DNA of 64,000 nt, taken from contig CAZREW010000017.1 of NCBI GenBank assembly GCA_964599375.1, positions 7,453 through 71,452 of the forward strand, read 5' to 3'. This stretch comes from JAUWCL01 sp964599375. Its GTDB lineage: Bacteria > Krumholzibacteriota > Krumholzibacteriia > Krumholzibacteriales > Krumholzibacteriaceae. Of the stretch, positions 44,135 through 52,683 are shown piece after piece; the stretch's first letter is position 1, and the number at the start of each line of letters is the position of its first letter. Below the pieces are notes generated by a model. That model was not told the DNA's origin, made no database searches, and worked only from the letters and a program-made list of their open reading frames with translations. Position numbers and translations under genes: made by a program.

Positions 44135-44497
44135 ATGAGGGGCAGCAGTAAGATCCTGATGGCGCTGGTCGCCATGATGATTCTCGCCGCACCTTTCGCC
44201 AGGGCGCAAGACGACCTGGCCCTGCCCACAGATAAGACATCAGGGACGACGTACAAGCTGGTCAGGTTCGACGGCGTTGTCTACAGGATATTTGCGGAGG
44301 TGCCGTGCGAACTGTACTTCCAGAAGGTAGACAGCTGTCACCATCGTTTCTACGCAAAACCGGTTGCGGACACAGTGACGCCTTTCTGTGAGGTCTCGGT
44401 CCAGTGGGGCTCGTTCCCCACCGTGTCCCTCTTCCTGGAAACGGGTGGCACTAACAGCTGGATACTGGGCACGGAGACAGGCTACGCTGAGAAGTAG
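44135..44497 (+). CDS. Small secreted hypothetical protein
   Basis: Protein of 120 residues. ATG 44135 is supported by AGGAGG at 44123-44128 and a signal peptide that ends at PFARAQD. The mature part of about 95 residues is beta-rich, with three Cys (in VPCELYF, DSCHHRF and TPFCEVS), and ends in GTETGYAEK. It looks like a small extracellular or periplasmic domain. No family is recognised. It has its own promoter-like sequence and a strong downstream hairpin, so it is probably a single-gene unit. Confidence 0.6.
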   Translation: MRGSSKILMALVAMMILAAPFARAQDDLALPTDKTSGTTYKLVRFDGVVYRIFAEVPCELYFQKVDSCHHRFYAKPVADTVTPFCEVSVQWGSFPTVSLFLETGGTNSWILGTETGYAEK

Positions 44498-44543
44498 TCG
44501 AGAAAAGATTTTAACGCGCCTTTAAGAAATTTTACCAGGCTTC

Positions 44544-44599
44544 TGGAAGCCCGGCAGAGAAAGAGTGGATCTTTTTCTGCCGGGCTTCCATCTTTAATC
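44544..44599 (+). terminator. Long-stem terminator
   Basis: A perfect 15-bp stem (44544-44558 with 44576-44590) encloses a loop that pairs further (AAAGA with TCTTT). TCTTTAATC follows. It ends the small secreted protein gene. Confidence 0.65.
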
Positions 44600-44723
44600 A
44601 GCACAAATAGTTGCAGTGGCACTTCCGGCGGCCCCATTTCGTCGTATTGGAATGGCTCTTGCCCTTTGAATGAGACCCGCGGTAACAGGAAGACGTGGCT
44701 GATGTGGCCGCGCAGATGAAAGG

Positions 44724-44746
44724 GAGCCCGAGAGGGCTCTCTTTTT
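44724..44746 (+). terminator. Rho-independent terminator before rqcH
   Basis: GAGCCC-GAGA-GGGCTC stem-loop at 44724-44739, then TCTTTTT. It lies 35 bp beyond the stop of the convergent rqcH gene. The 130 bp between this and the preceding terminator (44591-44723) hold no gene I can recognise. Two successive terminators leave room for a short RNA there. Confidence 0.7.
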
Positions 44747-44780
44747 ATATGAGACGGGACGTGTGGCGGTCACTCCGCTA

Positions 44781-46505
44781 TTAGTGCTCTTCCCGTTCCC
44801 GGTCGTCCCGGCCCGGTGTGGCGTCGGCCTCAGGCAGGCGGGGCGATACGAAGAGCGTCTTCGACCTCAGGCAGGCCGCGGTTCCCGGCTTCGCGCCGCG
44901 GGGCCTTCTGACGTATCTTTTCTCGGCGCATATCACAGGCACGGTCCCCGACCCCCTGGCCTTGCTGAACCAGGCCGCCGTCTCGGCTGCCTTCTCGATC
45001 ACGCTGGCCGGCGTAGAAGGCCCCGCGCCTCTGAGGACCACGTGCGATCCGGGCGTTCCCTGGGCATGGAACCAGAGGTCGGAAGGGGCCGCGTAGCGAT
45101 GGGTCAGCTCGTCGTTCTCCCTGTCGCTGCGCCCGACGAGTATGGTGTGGGCGGCGTCGATACGGAATGACTTGAAGCGCGGCTTTTCCGCGTCTCCCGC
45201 CTTCCCGGGACCCGCTCCACGACCGCCGGCAGGGATGATCATAGCCGCCAACGCGGCCGGGTCGTCGACGGCGGCGATCTCAGCGATGCCTCTCTCGAGT
45301 TCCTCGATGTCCTTCCTGATGCTCGCCCTGCGAGCCTTGATTATCTCGAGGCCCTTGTCGCCCTTCTTCGCCCTGCGGAAAAGGGCCCGGATATTCCCTT
45401 CAGGATCGAGGGCGGGATCGAGCTGTATCTTTACCTCGTCCTCGCCGTTGAAGTCTTTTACGGTGATCTCCCTCATCCCGGGCTTGAGCCTGTGCCGCCA
45501 CGTGACGAGCAGGTTGCCCATGTATCGCATCTCGTCGGCTCGCCTGGCCGACTCGAGGTCCTCCTGGACATTGACGAGGAGGCGGCGGGTCTTCTTCAGC
45601 GCCCGCAGCCGCTGCCTCGCCGCGGCCTTCCTGAGCCACGCGGTGTATACCGGGATGACCTTCTCCCCGGTTCTCGCGTCGAGGACGGCGGACATCCCCA
45701 CCGGGCTCCCGGGCCGGGGATCGAACGGGAGCGCGACCGGATACACGGAGCAGATCCCGCGGTCGCCCGCTTCGGGAAAATCATAGACCTTCCATTCGAA
45801 GCCGCCGGTGCGCAGACGCGCTCCGATCTCCGTCAGTGCTTCCGATAGTCCCGCCGGATCTGAGACGAAACGGGCGGCGAGCGCCTTCGAGAGGACCGGA
45901 TCGACTCCTCCGACATTACGGACAAGGATAGAGGAGAGATCTTCTTTTTCTTCCCATAGCCTCGTATGCTCCTCTGCCCCTGCCGGCCCCTGGTGCGGCG
46001 CATACGCGGCGGGGTCGAGATCCCATCCCGCGGGCAGGTCGAGAAGCGACCACCTCTTCGGGGGCGGCAGCTGACGCGGCGAACCGGGCGGCCGCGTGCC
46101 GGGAGCGCCGAAGGTCTCGAGAGCGCGGCCGGCCCCCTCCCTGAAAAGAGCCGCGGCGCGGAAGACCGAGGAAAGGTCTATCCTCAAGGTGAGCGAGCCC
46201 TTCTCGCCCCAGGTCCCCTTTTTCTCGAACCGGATCAGGATCACGCGTTCGAGGCCGAGAGGCTCGACGGAGGCGACCACCTTTCCGGACAGGTCGCCGA
46301 AAGAAGGCCTGCAGACACTCTCGGGCAGGAGACGGTCCTCCGAGAGGATGATCTCCGTTTCCCTCCCGACGCTGACCAGGTGGAGGAAGCGGCGCCCGAC
46401 GCCCGAGAAGGCGACAGTCATCCCGCCGGCGAATCCGCATGCCGATTCGACCGCCTTGTCCGCAAGCAGCGGGGCGAGCTCGAGGCTCAGTGCGTATGCC
46501 GTCAT
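44781..46505 (-). CDS. rqcH: NFACT-family ribosome quality control protein (RqcH-like)
   Basis: Protein of 574 residues from ATG at 46505. A TTG at 46580 would add 25 residues, but that stretch contains a clear minus-strand promoter (-10 at 46521-46526), so the later start is chosen. The N-terminal NFACT-N/fibronectin-binding-like domain, a coiled-coil middle (about 315-420) and the C-terminal NFACT-R domain (GRSDRENDELTHRYAAPSDLWFHAQGTPGSHVVLR region, about 460-495) are in the usual order. RqcH binds stalled 50S-peptidyl-tRNA and adds alanine tails. It is the only minus-strand gene in this stretch and is divergent from yicC. Confidence 0.85.
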   Translation of the reverse strand: MTAYALSLELAPLLADKAVESACGFAGGMTVAFSGVGRRFLHLVSVGRETEIILSEDRLLPESVCRPSFGDLSGKVVASVEPLGLERVILIRFEKKGTWGEKGSLTLRIDLSSVFRAAALFREGAGRALETFGAPGTRPPGSPRQLPPPKRWSLLDLPAGWDLDPAAYAPHQGPAGAEEHTRLWEEKEDLSSILVRNVGGVDPVLSKALAARFVSDPAGLSEALTEIGARLRTGGFEWKVYDFPEAGDRGICSVYPVALPFDPRPGSPVGMSAVLDARTGEKVIPVYTAWLRKAAARQRLRALKKTRRLLVNVQEDLESARRADEMRYMGNLLVTWRHRLKPGMREITVKDFNGEDEVKIQLDPALDPEGNIRALFRRAKKGDKGLEIIKARRASIRKDIEELERGIAEIAAVDDPAALAAMIIPAGGRGAGPGKAGDAEKPRFKSFRIDAAHTILVGRSDRENDELTHRYAAPSDLWFHAQGTPGSHVVLRGAGPSTPASVIEKAAETAAWFSKARGSGTVPVICAEKRYVRRPRGAKPGTAACLRSKTLFVSPRLPEADATPGRDDREREEH

Positions 46506-46520
46506 TGCGTTCACGGCGGA

Positions 46521-46549
46521 ATCATAAGTGTCGGAGGCGCTTAAGTCAA
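46521..46549 (-). promoter_or_regulatory. rqcH promoter, nearly leaderless
   Basis: On the minus strand TTGACT (46544-46549), a 17-bp spacer, then TATGAT (46521-46526). The expected start of transcription near 46514 is only about 9 nt before the ATG at 46505, and a GTG lies at 46514 itself. Confidence 0.65.
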
Positions 46550-46573
46550 ACCGTACCGCCCGTCTCGAATCTG

Positions 46574-46602
46574 TGGACAAGGGAGGCCGATGGCTGTAAT
46601 AT
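46574..46602 (+). promoter_or_regulatory. yicC promoter
   Basis: TGGACA at 46574-46579, 17-bp spacer, TAATAT at 46597-46602, 40 bp before the yicC ATG. It is divergent from the rqcH promoter just to the left. Confidence 0.55.
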
Positions 46603-46641
46603 CAAGTCCGGGCGGCTGTTTTCAGCAAAGGAGATGATCAG

Positions 46642-47517
46642 ATGGTGACGAGCATGACCGGGTACGGAAGGGGCGCCGCGCCGGTCGGCGGCGGGAAGAT
46701 CGACGTCGAGATAAGGACCGTGAACCACAGGTTCATCGACTTCTCGATCAGGGTCCCGAAACCGCTGAACGGATACGAGAGGGATATCGAGAAGGCGGTC
46801 AGGCGCAAGGTCAGGCGCGGCCATGTCTACGTGAACGTCATCTTCGACAAGGGCGTCGATTCTTCGGCGTCTGCGGTGAACAGGGATCTTCTCAGGAAGA
46901 CCTACAGGGACCTGACCTCGTTCGCGAAGAAGGAAGGGATCCCCGGCGACCTGGAGATAGGCACTCTCCTCCTGCTGCCTGACATGTTCAGGCCGGAGAT
47001 CGACACGATCCCTCCCGCCAGGCTCAAAGCCGCACTGAAGAGGGCTCTGGGCGAGGCGGTCGACAGGCTGGCGGCCATGAGAGACAGGGAGGGGGAGACG
47101 CTGAGGGCAGACATGGCCAAAAGGCTCAGGGACATCTCGAAGGTCGCGGCGAGGATCGAGAAGAAAGCCCCGAAGGCTCTCGAGGAGACGCTGGCGAGGG
47201 CGCGCAGGAAGCTCGAGAACCTCCTGGGAAAGGCCGAGGTGCGTGACGACCGCTGGGCGATCGAGGCTGCGGCGCTGGCGGACAGGACCGATTTTTCCGA
47301 GGAACTTGTCAGGCTGGGAAGCCACCTCGTCGAGTTCGGGGCGGTGCTCGACAAGGGGGGCGAGATCTCGAAGAAGCTCACCTTCCTGCTCCAGGAGATC
47401 CACCGGGAAGCGACGACGATGGGGAACAAGTCGGCCGACCCGGTTATCATCCGGGACTGCCTGGCGATAAAGGAGCAGGTCGAGAAGATCAGGGAGCAGG
47501 TCCAGAACCTCGAGTGA
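46642..47517 (+). CDS. yicC: YicC-family endoribonuclease
   Basis: Protein of 291 residues. MVTSMTGYGRG at the N-terminus, EIRTVNHRFIDFSIRVP, and RGHVYVNV are family hallmarks, as is the C-terminal DUF1732 part with LVRLGSHLVEFGAVL and FLLQEIHREATTMGNKS. YicC-type proteins are RNA-processing or RNA-decay ribonucleases acting on small RNAs. AAAGGAG precedes the ATG. It precedes gmk with 9 bp between the genes, then omega, coaBC, which is a very common gene order. Confidence 0.95.
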   Translation: MVTSMTGYGRGAAPVGGGKIDVEIRTVNHRFIDFSIRVPKPLNGYERDIEKAVRRKVRRGHVYVNVIFDKGVDSSASAVNRDLLRKTYRDLTSFAKKEGIPGDLEIGTLLLLPDMFRPEIDTIPPARLKAALKRALGEAVDRLAAMRDREGETLRADMAKRLRDISKVAARIEKKAPKALEETLARARRKLENLLGKAEVRDDRWAIEAAALADRTDFSEELVRLGSHLVEFGAVLDKGGEISKKLTFLLQEIHREATTMGNKSADPVIIRDCLAIKEQVEKIREQVQNLE

Positions 47518-47526
47518 CGGGAAGGC

Positions 47527-48132
47527 ATGTCAGCTGGAGATCCTATCATAATAGTGATATCGGGGCCTTCAGGGGTCGGCAAGTCCACGGTTGCCCGGAA
47601 GGTCCTCGACAGGACGCCCGGGCTGGTCAGGTCGGTCTCGCTGACGACCAGGCTGCCGAGGGCCGGCGATGTCGACGGAGAGGACTACTTCTTCGTGTCA
47701 CCGGCTGAATTCGCCGCGAAGCGCGACGGGGGCGGCCTTCTAGAGTGGGCCGAGGTCTATGGCAATCTCTACGGGACCGAGGCGGACCAGGTCGACCGGC
47801 AGCTGGCGCTCGGAAAGAGCGTGCTTCTCGAGATAGATGTCCAGGGAGGCAGAAGCGTCAAGGCAGCGCGCCCCGAGGCGGTCCTGATATTCATCCTTCC
47901 GCCCTCGGACGCGGTCCTCGAGGAAAGGCTCAGGGGAAGGGGCACCGACGAGGAGGCGGTCATCCTCAGAAGGCTCGAGAACGCGCGCAGGGAGCTTGAA
48001 TCGGCCGGAGAATATGATTTCAGGGTCGTCAACGATGACCTGGAGAGATGCGTCGGAGAGGTCCTCGGGATAATCGAAGCCCAGTCGCGCAGCGGCGCCA
48101 CCGGCAGGCCTTCCTCTCCTTCAGGCGATTAA
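47527..48132 (+). CDS. gmk: Guanylate kinase
   Basis: Protein of 201 residues that converts GMP to GDP. P-loop SGPSGVGKST (about 12-21), SVSLTTRLPRAGDVDGEDYFFVS (GMP binding), LEWAEVYGNLYGT, and EIDVQGGRSV are visible. Typical length. It follows yicC closely. An AT-rich spacer with a possible promoter separates it from the omega gene. Confidence 0.96.
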   Translation: MSAGDPIIIVISGPSGVGKSTVARKVLDRTPGLVRSVSLTTRLPRAGDVDGEDYFFVSPAEFAAKRDGGGLLEWAEVYGNLYGTEADQVDRQLALGKSVLLEIDVQGGRSVKAARPEAVLIFILPPSDAVLEERLRGRGTDEEAVILRRLENARRELESAGEYDFRVVNDDLERCVGEVLGIIEAQSRSGATGRPSSPSGD

Positions 48133-48135
48133 CTA

Positions 48136-48164
48136 TTGATAATTACCGCGATTTGTATTAATAA
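48136..48164 (+). promoter_or_regulatory. Possible promoter before rpoZ
   Basis: TTGATA at 48136-48141, a 17-bp spacer and TAATAA at 48159-48164 inside an AT-rich patch just after the gmk stop. A GC-rich hairpin-prone leader of about 120 nt follows before the omega gene. Confidence 0.4.
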
Positions 48165-48289
48165 TATATATTCCGATAAAATACGGCCGGAGAGGCATCC
48201 GCAAGGGCGCCGGCGGCGCACCGGGCGCTGTGTCTCCGCCGCGGAAGGCCGGTAAGGGGATGTTCCGCATAAAAATGAGAGGTTGATGA

Positions 48290-48496
48290 ATGGAGACCGA
48301 ATCAATGGAAAAGATCCTGGAAAGAATCGACAACAGATACGAAGCGATAAGGGTGATAGCCAAGGAAGCCCGCAGGATAAACACGCTCATCAGGCTCTCC
48401 GGGGAAGAGTTCGAGGAAAAACCCACCACCATCGCGGTCAGACGCACGATCGACGGGAAAGTGAAATACACGTATGGGCAGGAGGAGCAGGAGTAA
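48290..48496 (+). CDS. rpoZ: RNA polymerase omega subunit
   Basis: Protein of 68 residues. The segment IDNRYEAIRVIAKEARRIN is the conserved omega/RPB6 core, and the gene lies between gmk and coaBC as in many bacteria. Omega helps fold and hold the beta-prime subunit. The chain ends in a short acidic tail. The last 23 bp overlap coaBC. An ATG five codons further in is an alternative start. Confidence 0.85.
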   Translation: METESMEKILERIDNRYEAIRVIAKEARRINTLIRLSGEEFEEKPTTIAVRRTIDGKVKYTYGQEEQE

Positions 48497-49715
48497 GGGG
48501 GAAGGTGGCCTCGAAGGCAGAAAGATCCTTCTCGTAGTCACCGGAGGAATCTCCGCTTACAAGTCCGCTTTTCTCGTACGGATGCTCGTGCGCTCTGGCG
48601 CGGCCGTCAGGGTGCTGATGACGGAGGCGGCCGCCAGGTTCGTGACTCCGCTTACATTCGAGGTCCTCTCGGGGAATCCAGTTCCCATGGATATGTGGGT
48701 CTCGCGCTCCGAGGCCCCTGTCGAGCACGTCGACCTCGCCACTTGGGCCGACGCCGTCGTCATAGCGCCGGCGACGGCAGATTTCATCGCGAAAGTCGCC
48801 GGCGGAATCGCCGATGACCTTCCCTCTACGGTCGTATGCGCGTCCCGGTGCCCCGTGTGGCTCGCCCCGGCGATGAACGACGGGATGTGGGACAATCCCG
48901 CGGTCGCGCGCAATATAGGAATACTGACAGAAGACGGCAGGCGCGTCATCGAACCGGGCGAGGGGGACCTCGCCTGCGGCACCAGAGGCGCCGGCCGGAT
49001 GGCCGAGCCCGAAGAGATCGTCTCTCGCCTCGGGGCGTCCTTCGCCCCGGGACCGCTCGCTGGAGTCCGGGTGCTGGTAACCGCCGGGCGCACCGAAGAG
49101 GAGATAGACCCGGCCAGGTACATCTCCAACCGCTCGAGCGGGAGGATGGGATTCGCGCTCGCTCGACGGGCCGCCGAGCTCGGAGCGCGCGTGACGCTGA
49201 TCCACGGTCCCGTGGATATAGCGCCACCGGCGGTCGAATCGGTCACGAGGACCGTGAGCGCGGCGGATATGAAGAGGGCCGTCACCAAGGAGTTTCCCCG
49301 GTGCGATGTCCTGATCATGGCTGCCGCGGTAGCCGATTACACACCGGCGAAGAGATCGGGCGAAAAGATCAGGAGGGAGAAGGGGGCGATGTCGCTCGGC
49401 CTCGAGCCGACCGAGGACATCCTCGCCGGGCTAGCCGGCAGGAAAAAGGACGGCCAGGTCGTCGTGGGGTTCGCCCTCGAGAGCGGAGACGGAGAGGCCT
49501 CGGCGAGAAGAAAAGCCAGATCGAAGGGATGCGACTACCTCGTCCTCAACATGATCGGCGACGGGACCGGCTTCGGCTCAGATACCAACAGCGTCACGGT
49601 ATTCAAGGGGACAAGAAAGATCGCCGGGACCGGCCTCGTGACGAAACGGGAGGCGGCCTCGGTGATACTTGACATACTGGCAGGAGACAGTCGAGTGAAG
49701 AAAGCGGCCGGATGA
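48474..49715 (+). CDS. coaBC: Bifunctional phosphopantothenoylcysteine decarboxylase / synthetase
   Basis: Protein of 413 residues of CoA biosynthesis. The N-terminal flavin-containing CoaC domain has VTGGISAYKSAFLVR, the His in APVEHVDLA and PAMNDGMW. The C-terminal CoaB domain starts at about 195 with VLVTAGRTEEEID and shows SNRSSGRMGFALA, MAAAVADY and the KIRREKG dimer-site region. The start overlaps rpoZ by 23 bp. The stop overlaps the UDG gene (ATGA). Confidence 0.95.
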   Translation: MGRRSRSKGEGGLEGRKILLVVTGGISAYKSAFLVRMLVRSGAAVRVLMTEAAARFVTPLTFEVLSGNPVPMDMWVSRSEAPVEHVDLATWADAVVIAPATADFIAKVAGGIADDLPSTVVCASRCPVWLAPAMNDGMWDNPAVARNIGILTEDGRRVIEPGEGDLACGTRGAGRMAEPEEIVSRLGASFAPGPLAGVRVLVTAGRTEEEIDPARYISNRSSGRMGFALARRAAELGARVTLIHGPVDIAPPAVESVTRTVSAADMKRAVTKEFPRCDVLIMAAAVADYTPAKRSGEKIRREKGAMSLGLEPTEDILAGLAGRKKDGQVVVGFALESGDGEASARRKARSKGCDYLVLNMIGDGTGFGSDTNSVTVFKGTRKIAGTGLVTKREAASVILDILAGDSRVKKAAG

Positions 49716-50440
49716 AAGACGCGATCAGCTATCTCAGGCGGCGCGGCTCGCTGTCGGGAGGCGTCGTGTTCACGATCCCGGCAGAGCCGCCGGCCGAGCA
49801 GGCTCCGGCTCCCGCGAGAGACGAGACGGTCGTAAGGACCTCGCCGGTAAAGGGGACTGACGTCCACGATGCCGGACTCTCCGAGCTCGAGAGGATGGTC
49901 TCGGAGTGCACGAGGTGCGTTCTTCACGAGACCAGGAACAGGACTGTCTTCGGGGACGGCGATCCCTCGGCGCGGATAGTCTTCATCGGCGAGGCGCCCG
50001 GACGGGACGAGGACCTGCAGGGCCTGCCGTTTGTCGGCCGGGCCGGCAAACTCCTCGACAGGATGATCGAGGCGATCGGCTTCTCTCGGAGCAACGTCTA
50101 CATAGCGAACATCCTCAAGTGCAGGCCTCCTGGCAACAGGGACCCTAGGGAAGACGAGGTCGCCGCCTGCGGGGATTATCTCGCCCGACAGATAGAGCTT
50201 ATAGACCCGGTGATTATATGCGCCCTCGGAAGGGTGGCCGGCCAGAATCTACTGGGAAAGGATGCGCCCCTCAGAGTGCTCAGGACGGGCGAACATCATT
50301 ACAACGGGATACGGGTCATCGTCACGTACCACCCGGCGGCTCTGCTGAGGAATCCCGCCTGGAAGAAAGGCGCGTGGGAGGACCTGCAGAAGCTCAGGGC
50401 GCTCTATGACGATTTCACGGGCGCGGATACCGGGAAATAG
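49712..50440 (+). CDS. Type-4 uracil-DNA glycosylase
   Basis: Protein of 242 residues that removes uracil from DNA. After a variable N-terminus of about 60 residues come iron-sulfur ligands CTRC near 66-69, GEAPGRDEDLQGLPFVGRAG with the catalytic-loop residues, NILKCRPPGNRDP with further ligands including the later AACGDYL Cys, and VTYHPAALLRNP. This matches family 4 UDGs with a 4Fe-4S cluster. Coupled by an ATGA overlap to coaBC. dnaB follows after 30 bp. Confidence 0.92.
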   Translation: MKDAISYLRRRGSLSGGVVFTIPAEPPAEQAPAPARDETVVRTSPVKGTDVHDAGLSELERMVSECTRCVLHETRNRTVFGDGDPSARIVFIGEAPGRDEDLQGLPFVGRAGKLLDRMIEAIGFSRSNVYIANILKCRPPGNRDPREDEVAACGDYLARQIELIDPVIICALGRVAGQNLLGKDAPLRVLRTGEHHYNGIRVIVTYHPAALLRNPAWKKGAWEDLQKLRALYDDFTGADTGK

Positions 50441-50470
50441 GTTACGATACGCGAAGCGGAGGGTTACAGT

Positions 50471-51859
50471 ATGGCCCGGGATATGAAATTCAACTTGGAC
50501 ACCGATCTTATCGAGAAGATGCCGCCGCAGGCCACCGCAGCGGAAAAGGCGGTCCTCGGCGGGATACTCCTCGAGCCGGAGGCGGCTACGCGCGCCATCG
50601 AGGTCGTCCTGCCCGAGGCCTTCTATCTCCCCGCGCACGCGAGGATCTACAGGGCCATGATAGCCCTCTTCTCGAGACACGAACCGATCGACGTGATGAC
50701 GCTCTCAGAGGAGATGCGCAAGTCCGGCGACCTTGAATCTGCCGGAGGGATAGCCTATCTCACAGAGCTCGTCGACAGCGTGCCGAGCGCGGCGAACATC
50801 GAGCACTACGCGAAGAACATCCTCGACAAATATATCCTCAGGCAGCTGATCGGCGCGTCGTCCGACATCGCGAGAGAATGTTACAGGGCTGAGACCGACG
50901 CCGGCTCGATCCTCGACGAGGCCGAGCAGAAGATCTTCCGCGTCTCTGAATCGAGGGTCAGCCAGGGATTTCTTCACATTAAGGAGATCCTCAAGGAGAG
51001 ATTCGAGGAGATACAGCGCGTGCACGAGACGCGCGAGAGCGTCACCGGCCTCTCGACCGGGTTTATCGATCTCGACAAGTTCACTGCGGGATTCCATCCT
51101 GGCGACATGGTGATCATCGCCGGGAGGCCCTCGATGGGAAAGACGAGCTTCGCGCTGAACATAGCCCAGCACGTCGGCCTGGACGAGAAGAAGCCGGTCG
51201 CGATCTTCAGCCTCGAGATGTCGAAGGAGCTCCTCGTGCAGAGGCTGCTCTGCTCGGAGGCGCAGGTTGACGCGCAGAAGGTCCGCAGGGGATTTACATC
51301 GGCGAAGGATATCGAGAGGCTCACCAACGCGGCCGGGCTTCTGTCCGAGGCGCCGATCTTCATAGACGACACGCCCGCGATAACGACTCTCGATATCAGG
51401 GCGAGGGCGAGGCGCCTGAAGGTCGAGAGGAACATATCGATGATAGTGGTCGACTACCTGCAGCTCGCGCGCACCAGCGACAGGGTCGAGAACAGGCAGC
51501 AGGAGATCTCGTCGATCTCGAGATCGATGAAGGCGCTTGCCAAGGAGCTCAAAGTCCCGGTGGTCGCCCTGTCCCAGCTCTCCAGGGCCGTCGAGGCGCG
51601 CGGAGGGGACAAGAGGCCGATGCTCTCCGACCTCAGGGAGTCGGGAGCGATCGAGCAGGACGCCGATCTGGTCCTCTTTCTCTACCGCCCCGAGTTCTAC
51701 GACCAGGGCGATCCGGAAAAGGAAGGAAAGGCCGAGCTGATAATCGGCAAGCAGAGGAACGGCCCCACGGGCACGGTGGACCTGATGTTCGAGAAGCAGT
51801 ATACGAGGTTCCGCTCGCTCGACACGTCCCATGTCCCTGAGCCGGACGGGGTGTTCTGA
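50471..51859 (+). CDS. dnaB: Replicative DNA helicase DnaB
   Basis: Protein of 462 residues. The N-terminal domain opens with PPQATAAEKAVLGGILLEP. The RecA-like C-terminal domain has AGRPSMGKTSFALNIA with K224, FSLEMSKELLVQRLLCSEA, DDTPAITTLDIRARAR, VVDYLQLAR and the LSQLSRAVEARGGDKRPMLSDLRESGAIEQDAD segment (arginine finger). It unwinds DNA at forks. No intein interrupts it. The mlaE gene begins 13 bp after its stop. Confidence 0.97.
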   Translation: MARDMKFNLDTDLIEKMPPQATAAEKAVLGGILLEPEAATRAIEVVLPEAFYLPAHARIYRAMIALFSRHEPIDVMTLSEEMRKSGDLESAGGIAYLTELVDSVPSAANIEHYAKNILDKYILRQLIGASSDIARECYRAETDAGSILDEAEQKIFRVSESRVSQGFLHIKEILKERFEEIQRVHETRESVTGLSTGFIDLDKFTAGFHPGDMVIIAGRPSMGKTSFALNIAQHVGLDEKKPVAIFSLEMSKELLVQRLLCSEAQVDAQKVRRGFTSAKDIERLTNAAGLLSEAPIFIDDTPAITTLDIRARARRLKVERNISMIVVDYLQLARTSDRVENRQQEISSISRSMKALAKELKVPVVALSQLSRAVEARGGDKRPMLSDLRESGAIEQDADLVLFLYRPEFYDQGDPEKEGKAELIIGKQRNGPTGTVDLMFEKQYTRFRSLDTSHVPEPDGVF

Positions 51860-51872
51860 CCGGAGGCGCCCT

Positions 51873-52661
51873 TTGAGGATATTCGCGATACTGGGAAGGT
51901 TCTTTCTCGGCTTCATCGAGGAGATCGGCGGCGTATGTATCCTGCTGTGGAGCACCATACGGCTCGCCCCCAGGATCTTCAGGAACATCGGCAATACTCT
52001 CGTGCAGATGGAGAAGATCGGCATCGGCTCGATCCCGCTCGTCCTGGTGACCTCGGTATTCGTGGGCGCGGTAGCTTCCGTGCAGGCGGCCTACCAGTTC
52101 CAGGGATATGTCCCGCTCAAGTTCCTCGGAGCCGTGGTCGGCAAGTCGGTCACGCTCGAGGTCGGCCCGGTGCTCACCGCGCTCGTCGTCGGCGGACGCG
52201 TCAGCGCGGCGATAGCCGCCGAGGTCGGGACCATGAAGGTCACCGAGCAGATCGACGCGATGGAAATGATCGCGATCGACCCAGTCGAGTACCTCGTCCT
52301 GCCGAGGCTCGTGGCAGCAACCCTGATGCTGCCAGTGCTGACGGTGTTCGCCGATTTCCTCGCGATCATCGGCGGGATGGTTGTCGCCAAGATGGCCGTA
52401 GGAATCAGCTTCAGCACATTCGAGGACGGGCTGACTATGCTGTTCAAATATCAGGACCTGGTCGGCGGGCTTCTCAAGACCTTCGTATTCGGGTTCATAA
52501 TAGCTTTCATGGGGTGCTATAACGGGTTCAGGACGCAGGGAGGAGCTGAAGGAGTCGGGATGTCGACGATGAAGGCAGTGGTCTCGTCCTGCCTGCTCAT
52601 CCTCGTTTCGAACTACCTTCTCGCCTATCTCATATTCAGGGTGATATTCGCTCCCGATTGA
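51873..52661 (+). CDS. mlaE: MlaE-type lipid ABC transporter permease
   Basis: Protein of 262 residues from TTG 51873, which has GGAGG 6 bases upstream. A more upstream ATG would run into the end of dnaB. About five or six hydrophobic segments are seen, with the family signature in VGKSVTLEVGPVLTALVVGGRVSAAIAAEVGTMKVTEQIDA. It forms the inner-membrane channel of the Mla/MCE system, which moves phospholipids between inner and outer membranes. mlaF and an MCE protein gene follow, completing the core. Confidence 0.93.
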   Translation: MRIFAILGRFFLGFIEEIGGVCILLWSTIRLAPRIFRNIGNTLVQMEKIGIGSIPLVLVTSVFVGAVASVQAAYQFQGYVPLKFLGAVVGKSVTLEVGPVLTALVVGGRVSAAIAAEVGTMKVTEQIDAMEMIAIDPVEYLVLPRLVAATLMLPVLTVFADFLAIIGGMVVAKMAVGISFSTFEDGLTMLFKYQDLVGGLLKTFVFGFIIAFMGCYNGFRTQGGAEGVGMSTMKAVVSSCLLILVSNYLLAYLIFRVIFAPD

Positions 52662-52683
52662 TGTCGGGAGCATCGGAGCTGTA

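Noticed and set aside
44763..46500. Several + strand frames opposite rqcH
   Set aside because: They are complementary to a clear NFACT protein and have no start signals.
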